Shown here: positions 16,706 to 24,960 of the stretch, piece by piece
Layout of the letters: each line of letters starts with the position of its first letter
How positions within the stretch are numbered: the first letter of the stretch is position 1
Source: CAWDLX01 sp046728155
GTDB lineage: Bacteria > Actinomycetota > Actinomycetes > Mycobacteriales > Micromonosporaceae
Length of the DNA stretch: 43,167 nucleotides
Reading direction: 5' to 3'
Assembly: GCA_046728155.1 (NCBI GenBank)
Contig: JBKPDY010000098.1
Span: 1 to 43,167, forward strand
Translations under genes and position numbers: made by a program
The notes under the pieces: generated by a model
Told to the model about the DNA's origin: nothing
The model's input: only the letters and a program-made list of their open reading frames with translations
Databases searched by the model: none

Positions 16706-17614
16706 CTAGGTCTGGACATCGTGGACCTCCCTGTAGGGATGAAGGTTGTCGATCGCGACCGATGGGGGTTGCAGAATCGCGACGGGGCATGCGGCTCGTG
16801 CGATGGCATCGAGGCTGGTTGATCCGAGCAGAACGCGCGGGCCTCGCCTTCTCGCGTGTGTACCGAGAACGAGCATGGTCGCGCCGTCGGCGGCGCGGAG
16901 AAGTCCGTCGAGGGGCCGGCCGGCGAAGACTACGCGCTTCACCCAGACGGTCGGGTACGCCCGCTCCCACGCCTCCACTTCCGTGGAGAGGAGCTCGAGT
17001 GCCGCCGGCTCGGCCGTGAGGTGGGTCTCCAGAAGCTGATCGTCATACCAGAGGTCCTGGACGCCCGAACGCGCTACGGTGACGGCGGCTACGGGAAGGT
17101 GATGAGCCTCGGCGTAGGCGAAGGCGAACCCCAGGCCGGCGTGCGCGGCGCCCGAGCCGTCGACTCCGACCACGACGTGCCCCGCGAAGGTAGCGTGCGA
17201 CGAAGCCTCTCGCGTGGGTCGCGCGATCACAACCGGACAGGGTGCGTGGCGCGTCACGTAATGGGTCGTGGATCCCCAGTGGGTCCAGCCGCCCCGGTCG
17301 GGCGGACCGACGACGAGGAGGTCCGCGGCGGTCGCGAGGTTGACCAGCATGCCTCCGGGCGGAAGCGGCTCGACCCGTACCGTCACGCGGTCGGTACCCA
17401 GCTCACGACGGGCATGGTTGACCGCCTCCGTGAGCCCCGGGTGTCCCGCCAGCCCCACGGACATCTCCTCCGGCTCGTCACCACGCGAGCGGGAACACGC
17501 GTGCGCGATGACGAGCCGGCTGCCATCATGTCGGCACTCGGCTATCGACCATGCCACTACAGCCTCGTCGTCGGCCGCTCCGCTGGCGCCCACGATGATG
17601 TGTCGGGCCGTCAT
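16706..17614 (-). CDS. Tandem universal stress protein (two Usp domains)
   Basis: 302 residues with two Usp domains. Domain 1 (1-135) starts HIIVGASGAADDEAVVAWS and ends with the ATP-loop pattern VVGPPDRGGWTHWGSTTHYV followed by RHAPCPVVIARP. Domain 2 (145-290) starts VVVGVDGSGAAHAGLGFAF and ends VLGTHARRRGPRVLLGSTS then ARAACPVAILQ. Both keep the G-x2-G-x9-G-S/T nucleotide-binding signature. The start overlaps the nitroreductase stop (ATGA), and AGGA lies upstream. Such tandem Usp proteins are typical members of the mycobacterial DosR regulon. Confidence 0.93.
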   Translation of the reverse strand: MTARHIIVGASGAADDEAVVAWSIAECRHDGSRLVIAHACSRSRGDEPEEMSVGLAGHPGLTEAVNHARRELGTDRVTVRVEPLPPGGMLVNLATAADLLVVGPPDRGGWTHWGSTTHYVTRHAPCPVVIARPTREASSHATFAGHVVVGVDGSGAAHAGLGFAFAYAEAHHLPVAAVTVARSGVQDLWYDDQLLETHLTAEPAALELLSTEVEAWERAYPTVWVKRVVFAGRPLDGLLRAADGATMLVLGTHARRRGPRVLLGSTSLDAIARAACPVAILQPPSVAIDNLHPYREVHDVQT

Positions 17615-18588
17615 GGCCGTGGTCCTATGACCACTTCGGCGGCAAGGCGCCGCGGGGCCGGGTCGATGGGCGCGCTATCGACGGCGATACCGCAGCGGAT
17701 GACCAGATATGCGCAGCCCGCGCGCGGGAGCAGCCCGCCGACGAGCTTTCGTGATCGGTCGACTTCGATGACATCGCTCATCGGCGCCACGGCGAGACCG
17801 AGACTGACCGCGGTGAGCAGTACCGCCGAGGCGCCTTCACCGGCACGCAACCAGTCGAGCGGCGCATCCGCCGTGCCGCTGACGATGAGGTAGCGCGCGC
17901 CGCGGTCACCGCCTGGCTTGACCGCCATTCCCTCGTTCGGCTCCTGCGTGAAGTCGCGCACCGGAACCCGACGAGCCACATGCGCCACAGCGGTCGTCTG
18001 CGGAACGCCGTCGTTACTCCATGATGGACGGTTGGTCCACCGCATCAGTTCGCTGCGATACCGCTGATCTGCGAACTCCCGCAACTGAGCGGCGGCGACC
18101 GCGACCGCGAGCATAGGCATCTGGTCGGGGCGCGTGTCGTGCAGGCGCACGCCTTCCCGCTCCGCTGCCTCGATCAGTTGCGCTATCGACGAGTCCGGCA
18201 CCGGCTGGTCGCCGAACGGACGCCGGTCGGTGCGGCGGACCGTGATCGCCCGGTACAGCGCCAGATCGTGCGCGGTGGCTTGGAACCGCTGAGCCAGCCG
18301 GATCCGGGCCAGGAGGTCGCTATTCGCGGGGTCGGGGAGCCGGTCGACGACCGCCCGCCACCCCGCCGCAGCGAGTGCTACCCGGGCGTGGTGCAGGGCT
18401 GCGCCGCAGCTCAGATACATCAGCCGGCCCTGCGGATCGGTCGCGGCCAGCATTCTGTCCTGGTCGGCATACAGCTCCAGGCTGGCGGCGTCCACCCGCC
18501 ACTGCCACGGCTGCGTATTGAACACGGACGGGGCTCGGAGGCCGGCCTCCGCCGCGCTGACCAGAGCGTCATGCTCAGTCTTCGACAT
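17611..18588 (-). CDS. Acg-family NAD(P)H nitroreductase-like flavoprotein (2 of 3)
   Basis: 325 residues from ATG 18588, which has a GGGAGGG ribosome site. The family opening LRAPSVFNTQPWQWRV, the MYLSCGAALHHARVALAAAG segment, RRTDRRPFGDQPV and the final AYLVIRCGIAV are seen. It is about as similar in layout to the gene at 13140 as to that at 18682, suggesting old duplications. Its stop overlaps the universal stress protein start. The DosR-like box at 18642-18656 lies 54 bases before its start, so it probably heads an operon with the stress protein, phosphoketolase and another nitroreductase. Confidence 0.88.
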   Translation of the reverse strand: MSKTEHDALVSAAEAGLRAPSVFNTQPWQWRVDAASLELYADQDRMLAATDPQGRLMYLSCGAALHHARVALAAAGWRAVVDRLPDPANSDLLARIRLAQRFQATAHDLALYRAITVRRTDRRPFGDQPVPDSSIAQLIEAAEREGVRLHDTRPDQMPMLAVAVAAAQLREFADQRYRSELMRWTNRPSWSNDGVPQTTAVAHVARRVPVRDFTQEPNEGMAVKPGGDRGARYLIVSGTADAPLDWLRAGEGASAVLLTAVSLGLAVAPMSDVIEVDRSRKLVGGLLPRAGCAYLVIRCGIAVDSAPIDPAPRRLAAEVVIGPRP

Positions 18589-18641
18589 CGTCCCTCCCGT
18601 TGCTCTCATGTCGAGAATCGCCGACGCGAGGATGGCCAGTT

Positions 18642-18656
18642 AGGGCCAGAGGTCCC
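18642..18656 (-). promoter_or_regulatory. DosR-like box upstream of nitroreductase 2
   Basis: On the minus strand this reads GGGACCTCTGGCCC, with half-sites GGGAC and GGCCC separated by 4 bases, the same 14-base geometry as the mycobacterial core GGGAC-N4-GTCCC. It differs from the box at 19683 at only three of 16 positions. It lies in a 93-base intergenic gap, 54 bases before ATG 18588. Confidence 0.6.
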
Positions 18657-18681
18657 CATTGCGTGGGCTGGGCTGCCCAAG

Positions 18682-19647
18682 TCAGCCAGATTCGAGCAGA
18701 ACGTCGTTGACCGATCGGCGAAGCGTCCGAGGAGCCGGCACGCCGCGGCCAAGGCGAATGACCATCTGCGGCGGGCCGTGCCGATGCAGCCCGATGCGCA
18801 GCTGCTCACGAACCGATGCCACGTCGATGGGCTGCGACGTCAACGAGGCGGCCAGGCCGTACCCGGTAGCGGTCAGAAGTACCCGCTGCAGCGCCTGGCC
18901 CGCCGTGATCTCGGCCGTCGGTGAGTCGACGAATGTACCCACGACCGCGACGAACGGTTCCGGCTCGAACTCGCGCCCAGGCGCTCGCGCGGCGCCGCCG
19001 AAGTCACGCCCGACCAGGAGGTCATGAGGTTCCGGGGCCGGGCCGCCGGCGGTCCGTGGCACGCCGTCGGGACTCTGCGGGTCCACCCGCGACCACGCCG
19101 CGAGTTCAGCTCGGTAGTTCGGATCCGAGGTCAACGTGCGCTCAGCCAACCTGACCAGCTCGACGACAACCTCCAGGGCCGGCTGTCCGATCACGAAGCT
19201 CATCCACGCACCCTCGGCTTCGGCGGCTCGCACGAGCGCCGTTCGCTCGGGCGCGGACACGGAGGTGTCGAGATACGGGAAGCGGTTACTGCGACGTTGG
19301 GGGATCGCGCGGTAGAGAGCTTCGTCGGAGGGTGTCGGGCGGCTCCGCGCGACCGTGCGTACGCGCGCCAGCGGGCCCTCGTGCTGGAAGCTCAGTTCGA
19401 CCTCGGGAGTGAACCCGATGTGCTGGATGGCCAGGCGCAGGTTGAGGACGGCCGCCCCGCAGGAGACCCGGACCGCCCGTCCATCGGGATCGGCGACCGG
19501 TAGTTGACGGCTCCAGTCGGCGAATACCTCGACCCCGCCGTCGACCAGGCGAAAGAGCCAGGGTTGGGTGTTGTGAATGGACGGGGCCAGGACGGCGGAC
19601 CCGATCGCGTCGAGGAGCTCCGTGCGGCTGGGCCGGTCCGTGGTCAT
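18682..19647 (-). CDS. Acg-family NAD(P)H nitroreductase-like flavoprotein (3 of 3)
   Basis: 321 residues from ATG 19647 (GTG 19656 is an alternative). It shows LAPSIHNTQPWLFRLVDG near the start, VSCGAAVLNLRLAIQHIG, RRSNRFPYLD and a C-terminal QMVIRLGRG, the same family pattern as the genes at 13140 and 17611. The first two copies have LHHA after CGAA where this one has VLNL. The gene is divergent from devR, with a DosR-like box in the shared 107-base gap; in mycobacteria such genes (Rv2032, Rv3127, Rv3131) are controlled by DosR. Confidence 0.88.
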   Translation of the reverse strand: MTTDRPSRTELLDAIGSAVLAPSIHNTQPWLFRLVDGGVEVFADWSRQLPVADPDGRAVRVSCGAAVLNLRLAIQHIGFTPEVELSFQHEGPLARVRTVARSRPTPSDEALYRAIPQRRSNRFPYLDTSVSAPERTALVRAAEAEGAWMSFVIGQPALEVVVELVRLAERTLTSDPNYRAELAAWSRVDPQSPDGVPRTAGGPAPEPHDLLVGRDFGGAARAPGREFEPEPFVAVVGTFVDSPTAEITAGQALQRVLLTATGYGLAASLTSQPIDVASVREQLRIGLHRHGPPQMVIRLGRGVPAPRTLRRSVNDVLLESG

Positions 19648-19682
19648 GCGATACACCCAAGTCGGGGCTGGACTGACGTCAT

Positions 19683-19697
19683 AGGGCCAAGGGTCCT
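19683..19697. promoter_or_regulatory. DosR-like box between nitroreductase 3 and devR
   Basis: AGGGCCAAGGGTCCT: half-sites GGGCC and GTCCT around 4 bases, the DosR-box spacing. On the minus strand AGGACCCTTGGCCC closely matches the box at 18642. It lies 36 bases from ATG 19647 and 58 bases from the devR start, so one protein here could control both directions. Confidence 0.55.
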
Positions 19698-19703
19698 CTC
19701 TTT

Positions 19704-19719
19704 AGGGCCCGCGAGTCCC
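19704..19719. promoter_or_regulatory. Second, weaker DosR-like site
   Basis: AGGGCCCGCGAGTCCC starts exactly 21 bases (two DNA turns) after the first box. On the minus strand it begins GGGACT, an exact consensus half-site, but the gap between half-sites is 5 bases unless the second is read in a shifted register. A TCCCGG/CCGGGA inverted repeat (19716-19733) follows just before devR. Confidence 0.35.
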
Positions 19720-19754
19720 GGGCGAAACCGGGACCCAAGGGGTAGAAACGTGGT

Positions 19755-20396
19755 GTGATCAAAGTCTTCCTTCTCGACGACCACGAAGTGGTCCGCCGCG
19801 GTATCGCCGATCTGCTGACTCAAGAGGGCGACATCGAGGTCGTCGGCGAGTCCGGTTCGGCGGTCGAGGCTACGCACCGGATACCGGCTCTCCGGCCCGA
19901 TGTCGCCATCCTGGACGGCCGCCTACCAGACGGCAGCGGCATCGACGTGTGCCGGGACATCCGAGCGGTGGATCCCACGATCAAGGCCCTGATCCTGACG
20001 TCCTATGAGGATGACGAGGCACTCTTCGCGGCGATCATGGCGGGTGCGTCGGGTTATGTGTTGAAGCAGGTACGCGGCAGCGACCTGGTGGACGGCGTTC
20101 GGCGAGTGGCGGCCGGGCAGAGTCTGCTCGACCCGGCCGTCACGGCGCGGGTGCTGGAACGGATCAGGTCCGGCGTCGAGCAACCGGACGAGCTGAAGTC
20201 CCTGACCGAGCAGGAGCGCCGCATCCTGGAGTACGTCGCCCAGGGACTGACGAACCACGAGATCGCCGAGCAGATGTACCTGGCCGATAAAACGGTCAAG
20301 AACTATGTCTCGAGCGTGCTCGCCAAATTGGGTCTGGAGCGGCGCACGCAAGCAGCGGTGCTCGCAACGAAGCTGCTCGGCCCGAAGCGTCGCTGA
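19755..20396 (+). CDS. devR: DevR/DosR-type response regulator
   Basis: 213 residues from GTG 19755. The receiver domain has DD (8-9), phospho-acceptor Asp54 (AILDGRLPDG), Thr82 and Lys104 (YVLKQVRG), the same numbering as Mycobacterium tuberculosis DosR. The LuxR-type helix-turn-helix spans about 148-205 (LTEQERRILEYVAQGLTNHE, then ADKTVKNYVSSVLAKLGLER). Thr198 and Thr205 (RRTQAAVLATKL) match positions reported as PknH targets in DosR. DosR is the master activator of the hypoxia/NO dormancy response. DosR-like boxes lie upstream of this gene and of two nitroreductases. Its likely kinase is the convergent gene at 20443. Confidence 0.93.
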   Translation: MIKVFLLDDHEVVRRGIADLLTQEGDIEVVGESGSAVEATHRIPALRPDVAILDGRLPDGSGIDVCRDIRAVDPTIKALILTSYEDDEALFAAIMAGASGYVLKQVRGSDLVDGVRRVAAGQSLLDPAVTARVLERIRSGVEQPDELKSLTEQERRILEYVAQGLTNHEIAEQMYLADKTVKNYVSSVLAKLGLERRTQAAVLATKLLGPKRR

Positions 20397-20442
20397 AGCG
20401 TCAGCGCGCGCGGGTCCCGTAGCGCGACGCGATCCGTCGAGA

Positions 20443-22194
20443 TCAGCTCTGGTCGGCAAGCGGCGCCGACCAGGTGAGCGCGGTGCCGGACGGCTCGCGG
20501 GCCTCGACGCGAAATGAGCCGCCACGATCGGCGGCACGCGAACCGAGGTTGCTCAGTCCGTGCCCGGTCGACACCGGGCCACGAGACGCCGATGTCGCGT
20601 GGGCCGGCACGCCGACCCCGTCGTCGACAACCTCGATCACGATATTCGCACCGGTCACGGAGATAGTGACGTTGACCTTACTGGCCCGGGCGTGACGGAC
20701 CACATTGGACAGTGCTTCCCGCAGCACAGCCACGACGTCGCCGCGAAGAGTCTCCGGTACACCGTAGTCGATCGGGCCATTGGTGGTCAGTCGCGGTCGG
20801 AAGCCCAGTGTCATGGCTGCCCGATCCAGGGCATCGAGGATCTCGGCGCGCAACGAGGTCGCCGCCGGCGCCCGAAGTTCGAAGATGCTTTGCCTGATGT
20901 CCCGAATGATCGTGTCGAGTTCGTCGACCGCCAGGCTGACGCGGTCCCGTGCCTCCTCCCGAATGATCATGCGGGCCGTGGACTGCAGACTCAGGCCGGT
21001 GGCGAACAGTCGCTGAATCACCACGTCATGCAGATCACGGGCGATCCGCTCCCGATCCTCGAGGACCATCAGCAGCTCGCGCTCCTCCTGGGCGCGGACC
21101 CGCTCCAACGCCAGTGCGGCCTGACCCGCGAATGACATGATCATGTTGAAGTCATCATCAGTGGCATTCGCTCCGGGTGCCAGGGCCACCACCAGCACCC
21201 CCTGAACCGAGCCCGCCGTTGCCAATGGGGCGAGAAGAGCGCCGTGGGTGTGTACCTCGGCGGGCCAGCTGGCGCTGGCGGACAGGTCGTCGACGAAGAT
21301 GTGCCGGCGTTGCTCGATGACCGATTCGAACGGTGTATCGGTCACCGTTATTGATGCGTCGACCAGAGCGGCCGACGGTGGCGCAACCACCTCGACGCCC
21401 AGAGTCTCAGTCTCCTCGTCGTGCAGCAACACCATGACGTTTGGGGCATTGGCGACCGCCCGCGCCCGCTCGGCCACGAGCCGCAGGGCGGACGTACGGT
21501 CGACCCGGTCCAGAAGGCTTGACGTGATCTCGGCCGTAGCCTCCAACCACCGCTGCCGGCGCCCGGCCGCGGTGTACAAGCGCGCGTTGTCGATCGCGAT
21601 ACCGGCCGCCGTCGCCAGCGCGACCACGACGTCCTCGTCTTCGTCTGTGAATTCTGCTCCGCCATGCTTCTCGGTCAGGTATAGGTTGCCGAACACATCG
21701 TTTCGAATGCGGACCGGCACCCCGAGGAAGCTGTGCATGACGGGGTGGTGAGGCGGGAACCCGTACGAACGCGGATGCCGGGCGATATCGGGCAGCCGTA
21801 CCGGCTTGGGCTCATCGATGAGCAGCCCGAGCAGGCCGCGCCCCATGGGTAGATTGCCGATCCTGCGGTGCTCAGCGGGAGTCACCCCTTCGGTGATGAA
21901 CTCGACCAGATGCCGGTCCGGCCCGATCACGCCGAGCGCACCATACCGCGCACCAACGAGTTCGCACGCAGCCTTGATGATGCGTTCCAGCGTGCTGTGC
22001 AGGTCGAGATCGCTTCCGATGCCCACGACGGCTTGAAGCAGCGACGAGAGCCGTTCCCGGCTCGCCACGACTTCGCCCACGCGGTCGAGCAGCTCCTGGA
22101 GGAGATCGTCGAGGCGCACCCGCGACAGCGACGGTATCTCGAGCGCGGGACGTCTCGGCAAGGCCGCTGCATCTTCGCGGTCGGGTTCGGTCAC
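20443..22194 (-). CDS. devS: DevS/DosT-like GAF-GAF sensor histidine kinase
   Basis: 583 residues from GTG 22194. GAF domain A (about 63-208) has the segment GFPPHHPVMHSFLGVPVRIR with His149/His150; in DosS the heme-ligating His is residue 149, so gas-sensing heme binding is likely. GAF domain B spans about 232-370. The kinase helix RERIARDLHDVVIQRLFATG contains the phospho-acceptor His389, and the ATPase domain has REALSNVVRHARAS, DDGVGV and GHGLSNLGSRA. All features match DosS/DosT sensors of hypoxia, NO and CO. The gene is convergent with devR, separated by 46 bases, rather than downstream of it as in mycobacteria. A TACGAT sequence lies just before the GTG, so the transcript could be nearly leaderless. 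Confidence 0.93.
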   Translation of the reverse strand: MTEPDREDAAALPRRPALEIPSLSRVRLDDLLQELLDRVGEVVASRERLSSLLQAVVGIGSDLDLHSTLERIIKAACELVGARYGALGVIGPDRHLVEFITEGVTPAEHRRIGNLPMGRGLLGLLIDEPKPVRLPDIARHPRSYGFPPHHPVMHSFLGVPVRIRNDVFGNLYLTEKHGGAEFTDEDEDVVVALATAAGIAIDNARLYTAAGRRQRWLEATAEITSSLLDRVDRTSALRLVAERARAVANAPNVMVLLHDEETETLGVEVVAPPSAALVDASITVTDTPFESVIEQRRHIFVDDLSASASWPAEVHTHGALLAPLATAGSVQGVLVVALAPGANATDDDFNMIMSFAGQAALALERVRAQEERELLMVLEDRERIARDLHDVVIQRLFATGLSLQSTARMIIREEARDRVSLAVDELDTIIRDIRQSIFELRAPAATSLRAEILDALDRAAMTLGFRPRLTTNGPIDYGVPETLRGDVVAVLREALSNVVRHARASKVNVTISVTGANIVIEVVDDGVGVPAHATSASRGPVSTGHGLSNLGSRAADRGGSFRVEAREPSGTALTWSAPLADQS

Positions 22195-22334
22195 AAGCAG
22201 ATCGTATCGGGCGTCCGTGCGCTAGCCGGCTGTGCACCCGCGACCAAGGATGCCGTCACAACCGTCTTCGGCCCGACGCCACACCACAGCCAAGGCCCGG
22301 CGTCATCGAGACGTGCTGCCGAGGCTCAAACCAC

Positions 22335-22384
22335 GGCTGGGTCACCGCGAGTCCCCGATAGCGGACCTCGGATTCCCCAGCCGG
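22335..22384. repeat. Palindromic repeat element, copy B
   Basis: Second copy of the 50-base element. It begins GGCTGGGTCA, has GAGTCC and GCGGAC in the middle, and ends GATTCCCCAGCCGG. The outer arms extend one base further than copy A (CGGCTGGG/CCCAGCCG). Unlike copies A and C it is in a divergent region, 91 bases before the start of the citryl-CoA lyase-like gene and 141 bases from the devS start, so simple termination does not explain it. Confidence 0.75.
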
Positions 22385-22474
22385 CGAAGAGCGCGATGAG
22401 ATGGATCAAGCCTCACAATGGTCCGGAGGCCGCGAATGTCAAGATCCGCGCACCGTCCCGACAAGGAGTGACGC

Positions 22475-23260
22475 ATGGCAGAGTTTCCCACGTCCATCGG
22501 AACATCCGATGTGGACACAATCACTCTCATCGGGCGGGACCTCTCCACTGATCTGATCGGTCGGGTCAGCTTCGGCGAACTCGCCTACTCTCTCATCACG
22601 CTGCGCCTGCCCACGCCGGGCGAGCTGCGCTTGTTCGAGGCGGTCCTCGTAGCCCTGGCGGACCACGGGCTCACCCCGACCGCGATCGCGGCGCGACTGA
22701 CGCTGTACGGCGCGCCCGATGCCGTCCAAGGCGCGATCGCAGCCGGCTTGCTCGGCGGTGGGTCCCGCTTGCTCGGCGTAACCGAGGACACCGGACGGTT
22801 CCTCGGCGAGGTCCTCGACCGGATCGAGGGCCCGATGCCGGAGACCGACGACGAATGGGACGCGCTTGCCTGCGTCGCCGTCCAGCGGTGCCGGGCCGAT
22901 GGAAGACTCGTCCCGGGGCTGGGCCACCCCGTGCACAAGCACGGCGACCCACGCGTTGCCGCCATCGAGGCAGTCGCCAGGGAAGCTGGTGTCGCGGGTC
23001 CGCACCTCGCGCTATTTGCTGCGGTCGGGCGGGTACACGCGGAGGTGCTTGGTCGGACACTGCCGCTGAACGGGGCGGGGGTCTGCGGTGCCGCGCTCGC
23101 CGATCTCGGACTGCCGGCGGAGCTGCTGCGAGGTGTCGCGCTCCTCGCCCGATGCGCCGGCCTGCTCGGTCACCTCGCGGAGGAGCAGCGCAGACCGATT
23201 TCCGAGGCGGTCTACCGAACGGTCGATGGCAACGCGCGTTACGTTCCGCCGACCAGCTAG
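22475..23260 (+). CDS. Citryl-CoA lyase / short citrate synthase-like protein
   Basis: 261 residues, much shorter than citrate synthase (about 430), with only the C-terminal, catalytic-type half. AAGGAG lies 7 bases before ATG. GLTPTAIAARLTLYGAPDAV with a preceding His (ALADHG) and GLGHPVHKHGDPR resemble the two active-site His regions; PISEAVYRTVDGNARYVPP is the family ending. Known relatives are citryl-CoA lyases, which split citryl-CoA into acetyl-CoA and oxaloacetate, and related 3-hydroxy-acyl lyases. The gene is divergent from devS. Similar short proteins can be labelled citrate synthase, which the length argues against. Confidence 0.8.
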   Translation: MAEFPTSIGTSDVDTITLIGRDLSTDLIGRVSFGELAYSLITLRLPTPGELRLFEAVLVALADHGLTPTAIAARLTLYGAPDAVQGAIAAGLLGGGSRLLGVTEDTGRFLGEVLDRIEGPMPETDDEWDALACVAVQRCRADGRLVPGLGHPVHKHGDPRVAAIEAVAREAGVAGPHLALFAAVGRVHAEVLGRTLPLNGAGVCGAALADLGLPAELLRGVALLARCAGLLGHLAEEQRRPISEAVYRTVDGNARYVPPTS

Positions 23261-23326
23261 CTCAACGCTTCCACTGGGCCGACTCGAATCCGCCGACCGG
23301 TCGAGGTCGAGGCTCCGCGTACCGTG

Positions 23327-24598
23327 ATGGGTGTGGGTGCCCTCAGTCAGGCGATCACCTTCGCGATGCGGCTCTATCAGCAACGCGCGGACATCGCGTA
23401 TGCGGGCTACGTCAGGCGCGACCCCATGGCACTGCTTCAGCTGCGGCCCGGCCGTGAAGACCCGTACGCGATCTACGAGCGAATGCGCGCGGTCGGCACG
23501 CTCTTTCCAACCCGGCTGGGCAACTGGGCAAGTACGAGCCACCGGGTCTGCAACATGGTCCTGCGCGACCGGCGGCTCGGCGTACGGCCGGCCGAGGAGC
23601 CTGAGCCGCCTCTGGCGGACGGGTTCGACCTGTCGTTCCTCAGCATGAACCCGCCGGACCACACCCGCCTTCGCCGGCTGGCGCTTCCGGCGTTCAGCCC
23701 GAAGGCAGTGGCCACGTACGGCGACCGGATCGAGCGCACGGTCGACGGCCTGTTGGATAAGGCGGCGACCGCAGACGAGTTCGACCTCGTCGCCGCCCTC
23801 GCCGCGCCGCTACCGATCGCTGTCATCACCGATCTGCTCGGCATTCCCGGCGCCGATGCCGACGCGTTTGCCAGCTACGGCCGGGTGATCGGCGGCGCGC
23901 TGGACGGCATCCGAACGCTTCGGCACGCCGCCGACCTTCAGCGCAACGACGCTCACCTGCGACGGCTCTTCGACGGCTTGTTCGAGCTGCGCCGCCGTGA
24001 GCCCAGCGACGACATCGTGAGCCGCGTCGTCGCAGCCGAAGGCGGCCAGATCGGCTCGGACGAGATGATCCCGTTCTGCGTCCTGCTCCTGGTCGCCGGG
24101 TTTGAGACGACGGTCAACCTCATCGGCAACGCAGTGGTGGCGCTCCTTGACCACCCGGACCAATGGAAAGCCCTCTGCGCTGACCCGCAGACGTTGGCAC
24201 CGAACGCCGTCGAGGAGGTTCTACGGTTCGATCCTCCGGTACAGCGGACATTTCGGGTCGCAGTCGAGCGGCTGGAACTCGAGGGCAAGCCCGTCCACAA
24301 GGGACAGATTGTCGTGCCGCTGATCGGCGCTGCGAACCGGGATCCCGAAGCATACGAAAGGCCCAACGAGTTCGACATCGGCCGCGACCCTGGTCCTGAG
24401 CACCTCGCCTTCTCCAGTGGGATCCATTACTGCATCGGGCAGCCCCTGGCCCGGCTCGAGGCCACCGTCGCTCTCCGGGTACTCGCGCAGCGCATGCCCC
24501 AACTTCGCCGGGTCGGCCGTGTCCGACGGCGCAACGCCACCACCATCCGCGGCCCGGTCCAGCTTCCCGTCACCGCCCGTACCGGCAACCGCATCTGA
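23327..24598 (+). CDS. Cytochrome P450
   Basis: 423 residues from ATG 23327 (GTG 23324 is adjacent); no strong ribosome site. The heme-thiolate loop is FSSGIHYCIGQPLAR, with the ligand Cys near residue 369. The I-helix oxygen-activation motif is LLLVAGFETTVNLIGN, and the K-helix ExxR is EEVLRFDPPVQR. The N terminus has MNPPDHTRLRRLALPAFSP, the usual substrate-access sequence. It is a soluble bacterial class I enzyme that needs a ferredoxin and reductase encoded elsewhere. The substrate is unknown. It follows the citryl-CoA lyase-like gene by 66 bases and may be co-transcribed with it. Confidence 0.95.
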   Translation: MGVGALSQAITFAMRLYQQRADIAYAGYVRRDPMALLQLRPGREDPYAIYERMRAVGTLFPTRLGNWASTSHRVCNMVLRDRRLGVRPAEEPEPPLADGFDLSFLSMNPPDHTRLRRLALPAFSPKAVATYGDRIERTVDGLLDKAATADEFDLVAALAAPLPIAVITDLLGIPGADADAFASYGRVIGGALDGIRTLRHAADLQRNDAHLRRLFDGLFELRRREPSDDIVSRVVAAEGGQIGSDEMIPFCVLLLVAGFETTVNLIGNAVVALLDHPDQWKALCADPQTLAPNAVEEVLRFDPPVQRTFRVAVERLELEGKPVHKGQIVVPLIGAANRDPEAYERPNEFDIGRDPGPEHLAFSSGIHYCIGQPLARLEATVALRVLAQRMPQLRRVGRVRRRNATTIRGPVQLPVTARTGNRI

Positions 24599-24705
24599 CC
24601 GTTGCCTGGGTTGTGTCGGCCGGGAAGCGAGAGCAGATTCAGGGGGTACAGCCACTCGTCCTGGGTAGATGAACTCTCGGGCGCCCCGTTCGGAGGGAGG
24701 TAACG

Positions 24706-24906
24706 ATGCGCGTCATCGGCGTGATCATCGCCATCTGGTTGATAGTCGGACTGATAGCAGCGATCCAACGGGGGTACCTGAGCAGCGCGACCGACAACTG
24801 CGCTACGGTCGGCAGCACGCTGGTGACGGTCTTCGCCGGCCCGCTGAACTATGCCGGCGTGAACCCGAAACTTACCTGCAGTCACGCGACGCAGCCCTTG
24901 CGTTAG
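24706..24906 (+). CDS. Small membrane protein, conserved type
   Basis: 66 residues with an excellent ribosome site (GGAGGGAGG before ATG). One helix, VIGVIIAIWLIVGLIAAIQ (about 3-21), is followed by RGYLSSATDNCATVGSTLVT, a second short hydrophobic segment VFAGPLNYAGVNP, and a C-terminal Cys. I recall similar 60-70 residue proteins in other actinobacteria, of unknown function. It follows the P450 after about 100 bases. The good ribosome site and helix pattern support a real gene despite its size. Confidence 0.75.
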   Translation: MRVIGVIIAIWLIVGLIAAIQRGYLSSATDNCATVGSTLVTVFAGPLNYAGVNPKLTCSHATQPLR

Positions 24907-24960
24907 GCGGTGGGACCTCATTGGCTTTGCTGCATCGTCAGGCGACCGTACCGTGGTGCC

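Noticed and set aside
15554..16822. Open plus-strand frame of 422 codons
   Set aside because: It lies opposite the phosphoketolase gene and has no recognisable domain or ribosome site; high GC produces such frames.
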